This document shows, piece by piece, positions 10,355-20,965 of a DNA stretch of 64,000 nt; positions within the stretch are counted from its first letter, which is position 1, and each line of letters begins with the position of its first letter. A program made the translations under genes and the position numbers. The notes below the pieces were generated by a model. The model had not been told where the DNA came from. It worked only from the letters and a program-made list of their open reading frames with translations, and did not search any database. The DNA is from an uncultured Gammaproteobacteria bacterium (GTDB lineage Bacteria > Pseudomonadota > Gammaproteobacteria > Steroidobacterales > UBA11654): the NCBI GenBank assembly GCA_937801655.1, contig CALMWC010000007.1, forward strand, positions 1 through 64,000, given 5' to 3'.

Positions 10355-12977
10355 TTAAAAATCATAAGATATTCTTAAGCCTAGATTCCTAGATCTAAGT
10401 GGCGTTACTGATATTCCTTGGCTTGCAGTGAAGAGTGCAAAAGAACTCGGTGATGCAAAATCACTCCATCTAGCACAAGCTGTCCAAGCTTCTTCATCAA
10501 ATAGATTATTAACATAAAGTTCTAATCTGACGTTATCTTTTTCTATACCACCACGAGCATTAGCAAGTGTATAACTGTCGCAAGTAGCTAAGTTACTTTC
10601 ATCTGCATAAGTCTCACCAAAGTAATTGATATCACCTCTTACAAACATATCCCAACCATTGTTCAATGTGTCTTTGTATGTTCCACTAATTGAAGCTGAA
10701 TCTTCAGGATATCTTGGCATTGTATTTCCAGCCATTTGAGAATAACCAGCAAATGCACTAACAAAGTTATAAGCAGTAATCATTGAACTCTGAGTCAGCT
10801 ATACCTAGAGTACCAACAACGGAGAATTTCTCTGTTACTTGCATAGTACCTTCAATTTCAATTCCATTGATTTCGGAATTACCCATAACTGCAAAGTTAC
10901 GAACGTTGAATTGAGGAGTACCATTAAGTTGCTTCTTAGGTTCGCCTACGACAGAACAATCAATATTCGCATCAGCTAAATCAGGTGCTCTACAGGTTTC
11001 ATTAATAACCGCAGTACTTCTTCCTTTTTGATTCGCCCAGTCAGCTTGATAAAGCGCTACTGATAGTGTTGCCCTTCCATCTAGAAGACCACTGCCTTTC
11101 CAACCCAATTCATAGCTGTCTAGTTCTTCTTCATCTAGAAATCTAAGAACATTTGGTTGAGTTTCTCTATATTGAGCAAGCTCACGATCATCAGCTGCTT
11201 GTACAGCATCATTCGCTTTTCCTGGCAGTACCCCTTTGGAGTAACTGGCATAGAACATTGAATTCTCATTTGCTTTATATCTTAAGATGACACGAGGCAA
11301 AAGATTATCAAATGAGAGCTCATTAGTTGTTGATTGAGCAAATACTTGAGAAATCTTTTCTCTTTGCCATCTGGCTTCAGTACTTAATGTAAGTTGTTCT
11401 GAGAAGTCATAGTCAACGGATGCATAGATACCTTGTGATATAACAGAATCTGAATTATTACCAGCACCTGTATCCACTGAGTTGCCACCTTTGTATTCGA
11501 TGTTACAAGTTCTACTCTCAAAATCAAATGGTGCAATCGGAGCTGGAACACCTAAGAACCATAATGCAGCTGGGCTGTTTAGATTAGGTGAACCATCGGG
11601 GTTCCTGTTGTAGAAACCTTTGTTTGGCATACCAAAGCTATTAACACACTCGAGTAATATAGCTCCACCTTGTCCTCTATGGATAAAGTCTTGCTCATAT
11701 CGATTGATTCCAACTAACCATCTAAGATCGTTGTCTTGACTACTGATTAATTTAACATCAAAGGTTCTGTCTCTAGAAATATAAGGATCTCTTGCTGTGG
11801 AATTGGAGAATCCAGTGTAATCAAAATCTCTAACCCACATTGCTGCAACTTTATTAAAGCCCCAACTTGCTTCTAAAGTAGAACCATTTGAAAGATCAAA
11901 TGAGGTATTAATATTAAGACGATCTGAATCCCTAGCCATTCCATACTGTCCATAAGGTAATGATGGAACATTCCCGTTAGCAAAACTTGCAGTAATAGGA
12001 AGTGCATCCATCTGTGCAGCAGCATTTGCTGTCATGATGGCATTCATATTAACAACATTTGTTCCACCAAAGTAATCAATAGCTTGCCCTGGTCCCGGTA
12101 CCATTCCACAAACATAATTTTGTGGACTGACATTTGGAGCACTAGGATCATTTGTAGTAGCGGTAGTCCCTGTGCAAGTGTCATTTCTATAACCTAGAAC
12201 ATAACCACCTGCTGGTCCACCATCCATATCCTCACTATGGAATGCTCTGATTTTCATTTTCCATGTATCGCCTTTAGCAACTAAGCTACCTACGATTGAT
12301 TCGGTTTCTTCAGCACCCATTGCTCCACCATCACTGGCAGTGAATATTCCATCTCTCTTGTATTGCTTAGCCGCAATTCTAGCAGATAGAACATCAGTAA
12401 GTGGCCCTTCAAATGAACCATAAACAATACGTTCACCGTCTTCACCGACTAGAATATCCAGATGACCTTGAGCCCCTTCTGTGCTTGGATCTTTAGTGAT
12501 ATAGTTCACTGCACCACCAAAAGTAGATCTACCATAAAGAGCTGATTGTGGCCCTTTGATAACCTCTACACGCTCAACTTCTTCTAGCGGTATAGAATGA
12601 TAACCACCTATAACATAAATGCCATCCACAAACATGGTAGCAATATTTAGTGAAGGATCTTCAGAGAGACTGTTTACATTCATGCCTCTAAACCTTAGTT
12701 GAGAATTAACTCGACCAGGTGCTTGACCCCCTTGTGCAGAATGTTGAAATCCAGCAACTTGAAGTGATAAGTCTTCGAGGTTCTTAAATCCACTTTCTTG
12801 TATATCTCGTGCAGAGAAAACTGTAATAGCAAGTGGAATCTCTGAAAGGTTTTCAGCTCTCTTTCTTGCCGTGACTACAATTTCTTCAATGCCATCTTGA
12901 GAGTAAACTAGATTGGATGATAGAACACCTGTCAAGCTTACAAATAAGACTGTTGAGAAAATTATTAATTTTTTCAT
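10355..12977 (-). pseudogene. TonB-dependent receptor, disrupted by one +1 frameshift (ORFs 10767..12977 and 10355..10783)
   Basis: First ORF: signal peptide, DGIEEIVVTARKRAENLSEIPLAITVFSA TonB box/plug, VERVEVIKGPQSALYGRSTFGGAVNYITK; stops after GTLGIADSEFNDYCL. Second ORF continues ...YNFVSAFAGYSQ...LYVNNLFDEEAWTACARW...RNLGLRISYDF with the barrel C-terminus ending in F. Confidence 0.82.
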
Positions 12978-13156
12978 TTTTTTATTCCCCTTTTTTTACT
13001 CTTTAAATTATAGATAAATAAATATCTGTTCAGTAATGTGTAAGTACACTGTCAATTAAGCATACTTTCAATATATTACACTTAAAAGATACTTATTTTC
13101 ATAAATATTTAAATGAATTGGTGATTTTATCATAACAAATGTTGTTTTTTTAATAC

Positions 13157-13897
13157 TTATGAGCGAGACAATTCTACCAGTTCATAATAAGTTTGCATGT
13201 AACCAGCAACAGCACCTTTAAGAAAGAGATAATCACCATCATTAGTACACCATATATCATAGGGTGGATGTTCTTGAGGAAGTTCTGGATTTGTTACAAA
13301 ACGAAAATGAAGTGCATCAAATGTACCTGCTTGAACAGTAACCTCTTCCTCTCCAACATATTCTATCATTGATGTAATGGAGTAAAGCATCGGTCCTGTT
13401 GCCCCTCTATGATCTGGAGATGATAAAAGCATTTCACCAATGTTTTGAGTTTTTTCTTTCTTAGAATGATCAAAAAGCCTAAAATGCCATGCATCACAGG
13501 CAATGGCATGATTTTGAAATGTTTTAATTACTGGCCCCTTTGCCTTCATGGTTTGACTGACTCGCCCTTCTAATGAGGTTTGTGTTTCGCACTCTGCCTT
13601 ATCTCCTTCAAAATTAAACCATCCTGTGCCCATGAATTTATCGTTCACTGAAATTCGAACAAAGCAATCTAGAGGTAACCAGTTTTCATCAAGAGAATAG
13701 GTAATATCTCTCATCACAGCTGGCCGATCATCTATCTCACAATGTGCGACTATTTTTCTATGGCCATTAGCATGTTTATTGATGATGAAATACTCCCTTC
13801 CCCTTTCTTGACCTTTTCGATCCTCTTTCTCACTTAAATAAATAATCTTTCCTATGACGGTTTCATGATCAATTTGTAAAATATTGTCTTTACTCAT
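13157..13897 (-). CDS. Uncharacterised protein (family not recognised)
   Basis: 246 aa ORF, overlaps next gene by 8 bp; coherent cytosolic-type composition. Confidence 0.6.
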   Translation of the reverse strand: MSKDNILQIDHETVIGKIIYLSEKEDRKGQERGREYFIINKHANGHRKIVAHCEIDDRPAVMRDITYSLDENWLPLDCFVRISVNDKFMGTGWFNFEGDKAECETQTSLEGRVSQTMKAKGPVIKTFQNHAIACDAWHFRLFDHSKKEKTQNIGEMLLSSPDHRGATGPMLYSITSMIEYVGEEEVTVQAGTFDALHFRFVTNPELPQEHPPYDIWCTNDGDYLFLKGAVAGYMQTYYELVELSRS

Positions 13898-14411
13898 TTA
13901 AATCCTCTTTATTTTTATTTATATCACTTTCCAGTTCTCTAGTAATTTCTGGTGGTTTTTCATTTTCTGGTTCAATTGTTTCCAAAGCATCCGCTTTTCC
14001 AAAGCGTACTAATAGATTATAAAGCGATGCTTCATTTAATTCTGTAACAGAAGTAATTGAAAATCTATCTTGGAAAAGGCTATTTGGAACAATTAACTCA
14101 TCACCGGCATAGCCGCATATTCTTCCACTCCAAGATTGAAAACTGATCATATCCATTCCACCCACATTCAAGGCTGCTGGTGATATTTGAAGGTGATAGG
14201 CTCTCGATTTTGGGCGAGCATAAACAATGAGATTGCCACGATCCAGTATTTTATAATTGTTAATGTTTCTTTGATTGAAGCAACTGGCTCTTGAAATCAT
14301 TTCACCAGAAGACTCATTTGTACCAATTTCTGATTGTTGAGAACAGGCAAAAATTGTTATTGAAAATAATAAAATAATAAGTAAGTGATAGTTTTTTTTA
14401 TTTTTCTTCAT
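13890..14411 (-). CDS. Putative lipoprotein (possibly DUF6491-like)
   Basis: 173 aa; N-terminal signal with lipobox-like ITIFAC; conserved-looking Cys pair SCFNQRNINNYKILDRGNLIVYA...GRICGYAGDELIV. Confidence 0.6.
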   Translation of the reverse strand: MKKNKKNYHLLIILLFSITIFACSQQSEIGTNESSGEMISRASCFNQRNINNYKILDRGNLIVYARPKSRAYHLQISPAALNVGGMDMISFQSWSGRICGYAGDELIVPNSLFQDRFSITSVTELNEASLYNLLVRFGKADALETIEPENEKPPEITRELESDINKNKEDLNE

Positions 14412-14519
14412 AAATATTTTCTAAATCTAGTATAATTTTTTTTTCGAATAAGTCAGAATACGAGTCTGAGATTATATATATCTTATTAAATAATAAATAG
14501 ATCTAGAGAAATTACCAAT

Positions 14520-15275
14520 ATGGAAAAGATTCTTGTATGCATTAAAAGAGTTGTTGATTACAACATTAAAATTAGGATTAAACCTGATGAAAGTGGAGTG
14601 ATTACAGAAGGCGTTAAAATGAGCATCAATCCTTTTGATGAAATTGCTCTTGAAGCAGCTTTAAGAATAAAAGAAAGCGGTAATGCTAAAGAAGTCATTA
14701 TTGTCTCCATTGGTCCTGATGATTGCCAACAGCAATTAAGAACAGGTCTGGCTATGGGTGCAGATAGAGCCATACTTATACAACATGATCATATTATTGA
14801 ACCACTTAAGGTTGCTAAGTTACTTCACAAAATTGTAGAGCAGGAGAGTCCGGGTCTTATTTTATTAGGAAAGCAAGCCATTGATGATGATTGCAATCAA
14901 ACAGGCCAAATGCTTGCCGAGCTTTGCTCCTATCCACAGGCGACCTTTGCTTCTGAACTTACAGTCAATGAAAATAGCTTAGAAGTTATTCGTGAAGTGG
15001 ATCAAGGGCTGGAGAGACTTGAGATTGATTTGCCTGCTATTGTAACAACTGATTTAAGGTTAAATGAGCCTCGATACGTCAAGTTACCTGACATCATGAA
15101 GGCTAAAAAGAAACCCATGGATATCATGGATTCAAATGATTTTGGAATCTCACTGGAACCGTCATTAAAAGTAATAAGCGTGACGCCTCCTCCACCGAGA
15201 GAATCAGGAATTATGCTTGACGGAGTCGATCAACTGTTTATCGCCCTGAAAGACAAAGGTTTGATCAATGAGTAA
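14520..15275 (+). CDS. etfB: Electron transfer flavoprotein beta subunit
   Basis: 251 aa; KILVCIKRVVDYNIKIRIKPDESGV, MSINPFDEIALEAALRIKE, LLGKQAIDDDCNQTGQMLAE. Confidence 0.96.
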   Translation: MEKILVCIKRVVDYNIKIRIKPDESGVITEGVKMSINPFDEIALEAALRIKESGNAKEVIIVSIGPDDCQQQLRTGLAMGADRAILIQHDHIIEPLKVAKLLHKIVEQESPGLILLGKQAIDDDCNQTGQMLAELCSYPQATFASELTVNENSLEVIREVDQGLERLEIDLPAIVTTDLRLNEPRYVKLPDIMKAKKKPMDIMDSNDFGISLEPSLKVISVTPPPPRESGIMLDGVDQLFIALKDKGLINE

Positions 15276-16215
15276 TGCAATGAAAATAATGGTAATGGCT
15301 GAGCATGAAGATGGCTTTATTACTTCAGCAACAAGAAAGACAGTCAATTGTGCTTCCCAGATATCAAGTGAAGTTGATCTTTTGATTCTAGGTAATAATA
15401 CTGATCTAGAAAAACAAGCAATACAGATTGATAGCATTTCAAATGTTTTGGTCGTTCAAGATGAGACATTCAACCAACAATTGTCGGCAATTATGGCGCC
15501 GATTGTCTCCGATCTTTCCAATGGTTATGACTGCCTATTACTGCCTTCTACAACTTTTGGTAGAGATCTTACACCAAGAATTGCAGTGCTGAAAGATGTG
15601 TGTCAGATTACAGACATAATGGAAGTTTTATCTCCTAGAGTTTTTAAGAGACCCATCTATGCTGGTAATGCGATAGAGACAATTGAGGTTCCAGATGGCC
15701 AAATGATCGTTGCTACTGTGAGACCAGCTTCTTTTAAAGAAGTAGGTGTCTCCAATCAAGCTTCTTTGAGTGTTTTAGAAATGCCAAATATTGATTTACC
15801 AAATCACACTCGGTTTTTAGGTATTTCTTCTGAGAAAACAGAACGCCCTGATCTGCAAGTAGCGTCCATAGTTATCTCGGGTGGCCGAGGCGTTGGTAGT
15901 GCAGAAAATTTTGAAATCTTATATCAACTGGCAGATAAACTTGGTGCTTCAGTCGGTGCCTCAAGAGCAGCTGTTGATGCAGGTTATGTTGCCAATGACA
16001 TGCAGGTTGGACAGACTGGGAAAATCATTTCTCCAGACCTCTATTTTGCTTTTGGTATTTCAGGTGCTATTCAACATATAGCAGGCATAAAAGATTCAGG
16101 CACCATAGTTGCTGTCAATAAGGATCCTGATGCGCCAATTTTTGAAATAGCAGATATTGGTATTGTTGCAGATTTATTTGAATTTATTCCAGAATTTTTA
16201 GCTAAGTTAGACTAA
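15268..16215 (+). CDS. etfA: Electron transfer flavoprotein alpha subunit
   Basis: 315 aa; VISGGRGVGSAENFEILYQLADKLGASVGASRAAVDAGYVANDMQVGQTGKIISPDLYFAFGISGAIQHIAGIKDS. Confidence 0.97.
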   Translation: MSNAMKIMVMAEHEDGFITSATRKTVNCASQISSEVDLLILGNNTDLEKQAIQIDSISNVLVVQDETFNQQLSAIMAPIVSDLSNGYDCLLLPSTTFGRDLTPRIAVLKDVCQITDIMEVLSPRVFKRPIYAGNAIETIEVPDGQMIVATVRPASFKEVGVSNQASLSVLEMPNIDLPNHTRFLGISSEKTERPDLQVASIVISGGRGVGSAENFEILYQLADKLGASVGASRAAVDAGYVANDMQVGQTGKIISPDLYFAFGISGAIQHIAGIKDSGTIVAVNKDPDAPIFEIADIGIVADLFEFIPEFLAKLD

Positions 16216-16218
16216 AAA

Positions 16219-17397
16219 ATGAAGCCTCTAAAACCTTCAACCCTTTTGTTGGGTTTTGCTGCTGGTATGTCCCCTTTTGGTATGGCTATTGTTGTGCCAA
16301 CTTTGGAACTGTTTGCACAAGAGTTTCAAGCATCGTACTCAACTATTCAGTTTATTATTTCAGCTTACCTTTTTGGTTTGGCTACCGCCCAACCAATGGT
16401 TGGTTTCCTTTCTGATCGAATAGGCAGAAGACCGGTTATGATTGGCGGTATATTCTTATTTATCTTTGCATCCATCATGTGTTTGATAACTGATAATTTA
16501 AATACTTTGATTTCTTTCAGATTTCTCCAAGGCATGGGAGGTAGTGTGGGAACGGTTATGGCAAGAGCTATGATAAGAGATTCAATGTCAAGTGGAGATT
16601 CAGCTAAACCCTTATCAAGAGTCACAGCAGTGATGGGAATGGCTCCTATGATTGCTCCAGTGGTAGGTGCACTTGCCATCAGTCTGTTTGGGGACCCTAA
16701 AAGTATTTTTATCGTGACTTTGATTATAGGTGTCATCATTTTAATCCCTGTATTGTTTAGGTTGCCAGAAACCAGGAAGGTCGAGCATGTTGGTTCAATG
16801 TCTAATGAATTATGGCATCAAAAATATCGCTATCTTCTTAGTTCAAAAGTTTTCCTAGGCTCAACATTTATTTATGGTTTTACCACAGGGAGTTTTTTTG
16901 CAATTCTTGCTGTCGGCTCCACGGTATTCTCAAAAGACTTAGGAATCGATTCCACAGGCTTTGGTTTGATCTGGAGCTGTATGACAGTCTTATATGCGTC
17001 TGCCGCTTTTTTAAGTGGTAATTTATCAACAAAGATTGGATTAATGAGCGTAATGAGAATAGGTGTGCTTCTAAATTTATTATCAGGAGTTATGTTTTTT
17101 ACCTCTATTGCTCTTTTTGGCGTCACCTTATTCTCAATCATTATACCTTTGGTTGTTATGTTTTTTGCTCATGGATTTATAGTTCCAACTTCAATGACAA
17201 AGGCAGTCAGCAATCGTCCAGAAATTGCTGGTTCTAGCGCAGGTTTGTCCAGTGCTTTGGGTCTTGTTACTGGAGGATTATTTAGTATCTTGTCTGGAGC
17301 GGTTTACACTGGAAGTTTTTTACCAATTTCATTAATTGTAATGGCATCTACGATAATGTGTTCGCTCAGCTATGCTCTTATTAAATGGGGCGAGTAG
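16219..17397 (+). CDS. MFS transporter, Bcr/CflA-like multidrug efflux
   Basis: 392 aa; QPMVGFLSDRIGRRPVMIGGIFLF, RFLQGMGGSVGTVMARAMIRD. Confidence 0.83.
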   Translation: MKPLKPSTLLLGFAAGMSPFGMAIVVPTLELFAQEFQASYSTIQFIISAYLFGLATAQPMVGFLSDRIGRRPVMIGGIFLFIFASIMCLITDNLNTLISFRFLQGMGGSVGTVMARAMIRDSMSSGDSAKPLSRVTAVMGMAPMIAPVVGALAISLFGDPKSIFIVTLIIGVIILIPVLFRLPETRKVEHVGSMSNELWHQKYRYLLSSKVFLGSTFIYGFTTGSFFAILAVGSTVFSKDLGIDSTGFGLIWSCMTVLYASAAFLSGNLSTKIGLMSVMRIGVLLNLLSGVMFFTSIALFGVTLFSIIIPLVVMFFAHGFIVPTSMTKAVSNRPEIAGSSAGLSSALGLVTGGLFSILSGAVYTGSFLPISLIVMASTIMCSLSYALIKWGE

Positions 17398-17425
17398 AGT
17401 AATTAATTTTTTCTACTCGCTCCCC
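17387..17425. terminator. Hairpin between convergent genes
   Basis: GGGGCGAGTAGA...TCTACTCGCTCCCC inverted repeat; contains the TAG stop of the plus-strand MFS gene. Confidence 0.5.
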
Positions 17426-17447
17426 ACTTATTCCGTTTCTTATTTTT

Positions 17448-18116
17448 CTAACTGCCTGGCTTTACAACGCCAATCCATACTTCAACAAAAAGAAGAAACC
17501 AGATTGTTAGGACGAATATCCGAGCTTTCGATAAACTAGCAGCCATGGCAATATCATCGGCTTCATTGATATTGTCTGTAACAATGTTATGAATGCCTGT
17601 GATGAAACCTCCAATGTATTTTCTGATCATAATTCCACAAAATATCAGAGCAGCAAAAACAATAAGTTTTGCACCTACCCAAGGATTTTCAGCTAAACGA
17701 TCTGTGAATATGAATGCATAAGTTACTGAGGCAATCAGTGTGAACACCATAATCCACCTAAAGTAATAATCAATCTTGGTCATTTTCTTTACCAAGTCAG
17801 TGCCTTCATTGAAATGGATATAAATAAGTGCACAAGTCCAAATTGGACCCAATAGGATTATTCCTATCATCTGCCACAGCGGGTGTTCAATTCCATAGTA
17901 ATGCGTCAAAATTCCACCAACGGTTAACATAAGGCTTAAGCAAAGTCTTGGAATGAGGTCTAGATTCATCATAATAGTGCCTGCAGCTTGTCTAGCTCCT
18001 CTGGATAGTTTCGGATTGATCGCAAATCCACTGGAATAAAAAACTCCAATATCGCCTCCCAGCCAGTAAGCAAAAAGAAGTAGATGTAAAAGTAGTGCTA
18101 TATCTTGTCCTGACAT
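17448..18116 (-). CDS. Multi-TM membrane protein, uncharacterised
   Basis: ORF track gives 18188 as start, but MSGQDIALLLHLLLFAYWLGGD from ATG at 18116 avoids overlap with the upstream gene; about 6 hydrophobic helices. Confidence 0.65.
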   Translation of the reverse strand: MSGQDIALLLHLLLFAYWLGGDIGVFYSSGFAINPKLSRGARQAAGTIMMNLDLIPRLCLSLMLTVGGILTHYYGIEHPLWQMIGIILLGPIWTCALIYIHFNEGTDLVKKMTKIDYYFRWIMVFTLIASVTYAFIFTDRLAENPWVGAKLIVFAALIFCGIMIRKYIGGFITGIHNIVTDNINEADDIAMAASLSKARIFVLTIWFLLFVEVWIGVVKPGS

Positions 18117-18133
18117 ATTAATCCCCCAATTAA

Positions 18134-19132
18134 TTAGTTTATAGTGATAATTGTTTTTCCAAAATTTTCTCCACGCATCAATGAACAAAAATGCATAGGT
18201 GTGTTTTCAATACCAAAGACCTCATCTTCTATGTAGTTTATTTTACCCTCTTTTAGCCACTGTGAAGCAAGTGTAATGAATTCTTGTTGTTTGTCATAAT
18301 GATCATAAACCACAACCCCTTTAATGCTCGCTCTAGATCCAACAATTGGACCTAAGTTTGGTCCTGGTGGAGGCGTCGCTAGATTATATTGAGTCATGAA
18401 ACCACATAAAACGATTCTCGCAAACATTGCTAGATTCTTAGTCATGATATCAAGAGTTTCACCACCCACATTATCATAGTAGATATCTAGACCATTGGGG
18501 CAGACCTCCTTGATCCTTTCACTCAAATTTTCAGTTTTATAATTAATGCATTCAGCAAAGCCAAATTTTTCCTTAACCACATTACATTTCTCTTCACTAC
18601 CAGCAATACCTATAGCTTTAGCGCCATGTATTTGTGCAATTTGACCAACCATACAACCCACAGGGCCACTGGCTGCTGAGACAACAACTACATCGTCTTT
18701 TTTCGGTTCACCATAAACCAGTAAGCCTGCATAAGCTGTTAAGCCAGGCATGCCCAGTATTCCTAGATTGGTACTGAGAGGAGCTGATGAAGGGTCTATT
18801 TTTCTAATACCTTCACCATCCGATACCCCATATTCTTGCCACCCATTAGAACACATGATTATTTCCCCAACTTGGATATCACTATTTTTTGAGTCAATGA
18901 CTTTTGCTATTGTTCTACCTACAATGGTGTCTCCAATGTTTACTTTTTCAGCATAGATATGCTTACCAGTGATTACGCCTCGTATATAAGGGTCTAGTGA
19001 AAGATGGATAGTTTTTGTAAGAACCTCATTTTTCCTAAGTTCTGGTAACGGACTTTCAACTAATTTGAAATCACTCTCTTTAGGTATACCTATAGGAGTC
19101 TTTTTCAAGACAATTTTTTTATTCATTGACAA
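18134..19132 (-). CDS. NADP-dependent MDR oxidoreductase (curcumin/prostaglandin reductase-like)
   Basis: 332 aa; LSLDPYIRGVITG, GMPGLTAYAGL, VVVSAASGPVGCMVGQIAQIHGAKAIGIAGSEEKC. Confidence 0.86.
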   Translation of the reverse strand: MSMNKKIVLKKTPIGIPKESDFKLVESPLPELRKNEVLTKTIHLSLDPYIRGVITGKHIYAEKVNIGDTIVGRTIAKVIDSKNSDIQVGEIIMCSNGWQEYGVSDGEGIRKIDPSSAPLSTNLGILGMPGLTAYAGLLVYGEPKKDDVVVVSAASGPVGCMVGQIAQIHGAKAIGIAGSEEKCNVVKEKFGFAECINYKTENLSERIKEVCPNGLDIYYDNVGGETLDIMTKNLAMFARIVLCGFMTQYNLATPPPGPNLGPIVGSRASIKGVVVYDHYDKQQEFITLASQWLKEGKINYIEDEVFGIENTPMHFCSLMRGENFGKTIITIN

Positions 19133-19140
19133 AATCTCAG

Positions 19141-19620
19141 TTAGATTTGTTCAAGCATATACTCGCAACTGCTGACTTCAAAACCGCCCTCTTCAACATT
19201 GAGTATTTCAATGACACCGTCATTAGCAACTAAGGAGAAGCGTTGTGATCGTGAGCCCATTCCAAAACCTGATGCATCAAGTTCTAATCCAAGAGCTGCT
19301 GTAAATTCCCCATTTCCATCAGCTAACATCATTACTTTACCATCGGCTCCTTGACTTTTGCCCCATGCATCCATTACAAAAACATCATTAACAGAGATAC
19401 AAGCAACAGTATCGATACCTTTGTCTGTTAATTGATGTGCCTGATTCACAAATCCAGGTAAATGTTCTTGTGAGCAAGTTGGTGTGAAAGCTCCTGGAAC
19501 TGCAAATAATGCAACTCTTTTGCCTTCGAATAAGTCTGTAAAACTTACGGGTGTAGGTCCTTCATTAGTCATTGTTGTAAGGCTAATCTCTGGAATTCTA
19601 TCTCCTGCACTGATTGTCAT
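19141..19620 (-). CDS. Peroxiredoxin (Prx5/AhpC-TSA, redoxin)
   Basis: 159 aa; KRVALFAVPGAFTPTCSQEHLPGF active-site motif. Confidence 0.92.
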   Translation of the reverse strand: MTISAGDRIPEISLTTMTNEGPTPVSFTDLFEGKRVALFAVPGAFTPTCSQEHLPGFVNQAHQLTDKGIDTVACISVNDVFVMDAWGKSQGADGKVMMLADGNGEFTAALGLELDASGFGMGSRSQRFSLVANDGVIEILNVEEGGFEVSSCEYMLEQI

Positions 19621-19687
19621 AGTAATCTCCTTAATTGATATTTATTCTTTAACGGTAAATTTTAGCTATATCTTATTACATAAAAGT

Positions 19688-20947
19688 TTATTGAACCATA
19701 AATAATGCAATCCTAGGAACAAACGATACCAACATTAATCCAACTAACATAATGATTAAAAATGGTATTACCGCCTTGCAAACAGTCCAAAAGCTCTCTT
19801 TGAAAACTCCCATAGCAACTATCAGGTTGAGCCCCAATGGCGGAGTTAAGTAACCAATTTCAAGATTCATGACCATGATAATTCCAAAATGAATCGGATC
19901 AATTCCTTGTGACTCTGCAATTGGATTAAGCATAGGAGCTAGAATTAGTATTGCAGAACCTATGTCGATAATACAGCCTATCAATAGTAGAAAAAGATTA
20001 ATTCCTAAAAGAGCAGAAACAGGATTGTCGATTCTTTGACTGAGCCAAGCCACTAGACTTTGAGGTACTTCTTCATAAGTTAAAAAAACATTCAAGCTGA
20101 GAGCTATCATTAAAACTGGAAACAAAGAACCTAATAGCTTAGTTGTGTCTGATACCACATCAAATAAAACTTTAAACTTCATTTCTTTGTGGATGAATAT
20201 TTCTATAACAATAGAATAAACAACCGCAACAGCAGCTGATTCAGTTGCTGTAAAGTAGCCTGTATAGATGCCTCCTAGGATGATTATTGGCATGAGTAAT
20301 GCCCAAATGCCATTTTGAAGAGTTTTTAGAATATATTTTATATCCCATTTACCTTCTCGGTGTCCAAAATTCTGCAAGATCGCATAACCCAACATAAGAA
20401 AAGTCAGTAACAATGCAGGCATTATTCCTGCAATAAATAAATCACCTATGGAGGTTTGAGTCATTATTCCATAGAGAATAAGTGGAATACTTGGTGGGAC
20501 TACGATACCTAAAGTACCTGCAGCACATAATGCACCTAGAGCGAATTTTTTTGGATAACCGGCATTGAGCAACGCAGGATACATAAGCGTACCTATGGCT
20601 AATAATGTCACGGTACCGGATCCTGAAACTGCAGCAAAAGCTGCGCACGAGAGAATTGTTGCAATAGCTAAGCCACCTGGAATCGGAGCTGTAAGTGCCG
20701 TCATTAAATCTATCAGTCTTGAAGCCATGCCGCCTTTCGACATTATATTTCCTGCCAGTATGAATAGAGGAATAGATAAAAGAATATCTTTATTAGCAGC
20801 ATCCCATGCATCAACGACTATATTGCTGATTACAGCATCACCAAAAGCCCAGTAAGAATAGGCAGTAACAGTACCTAGAATGACTATTAGATTTTGTCTT
20901 AGTAAAAATAAAACAATAATGATAATGGGTAAGAGTATCGTAGTCAT
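19688..20947 (-). CDS. TRAP transporter large permease (DctM-like)
   Basis: 419 aa; IPLFILAGNIMSKGGMASRLIDLMTAL, GSGTVTLLAIGTLMYPALLNAGYPKKFALGAL, YLTPPLGLNLIV. Confidence 0.93.
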   Translation of the reverse strand: MTTILLPIIIIVLFLLRQNLIVILGTVTAYSYWAFGDAVISNIVVDAWDAANKDILLSIPLFILAGNIMSKGGMASRLIDLMTALTAPIPGGLAIATILSCAAFAAVSGSGTVTLLAIGTLMYPALLNAGYPKKFALGALCAAGTLGIVVPPSIPLILYGIMTQTSIGDLFIAGIMPALLLTFLMLGYAILQNFGHREGKWDIKYILKTLQNGIWALLMPIIILGGIYTGYFTATESAAVAVVYSIVIEIFIHKEMKFKVLFDVVSDTTKLLGSLFPVLMIALSLNVFLTYEEVPQSLVAWLSQRIDNPVSALLGINLFLLLIGCIIDIGSAILILAPMLNPIAESQGIDPIHFGIIMVMNLEIGYLTPPLGLNLIVAMGVFKESFWTVCKAVIPFLIIMLVGLMLVSFVPRIALFMVQ

Positions 20948-20965
20948 GAATTGCTTGAAGTAGAT

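Noticed and set aside
10767-10783. Programmed ribosomal frameshift in the TonB receptor
   Set aside because: The required shift is +1 and the junction TGCTTATAAC lacks a recognised +1 or -1 slippery motif or stimulatory structure; simple frameshift or error is more likely.
16365-16739. 124-aa minus-strand ORF
   Set aside because: Antisense to the Bcr/CflA-like MFS gene; shadow ORF.
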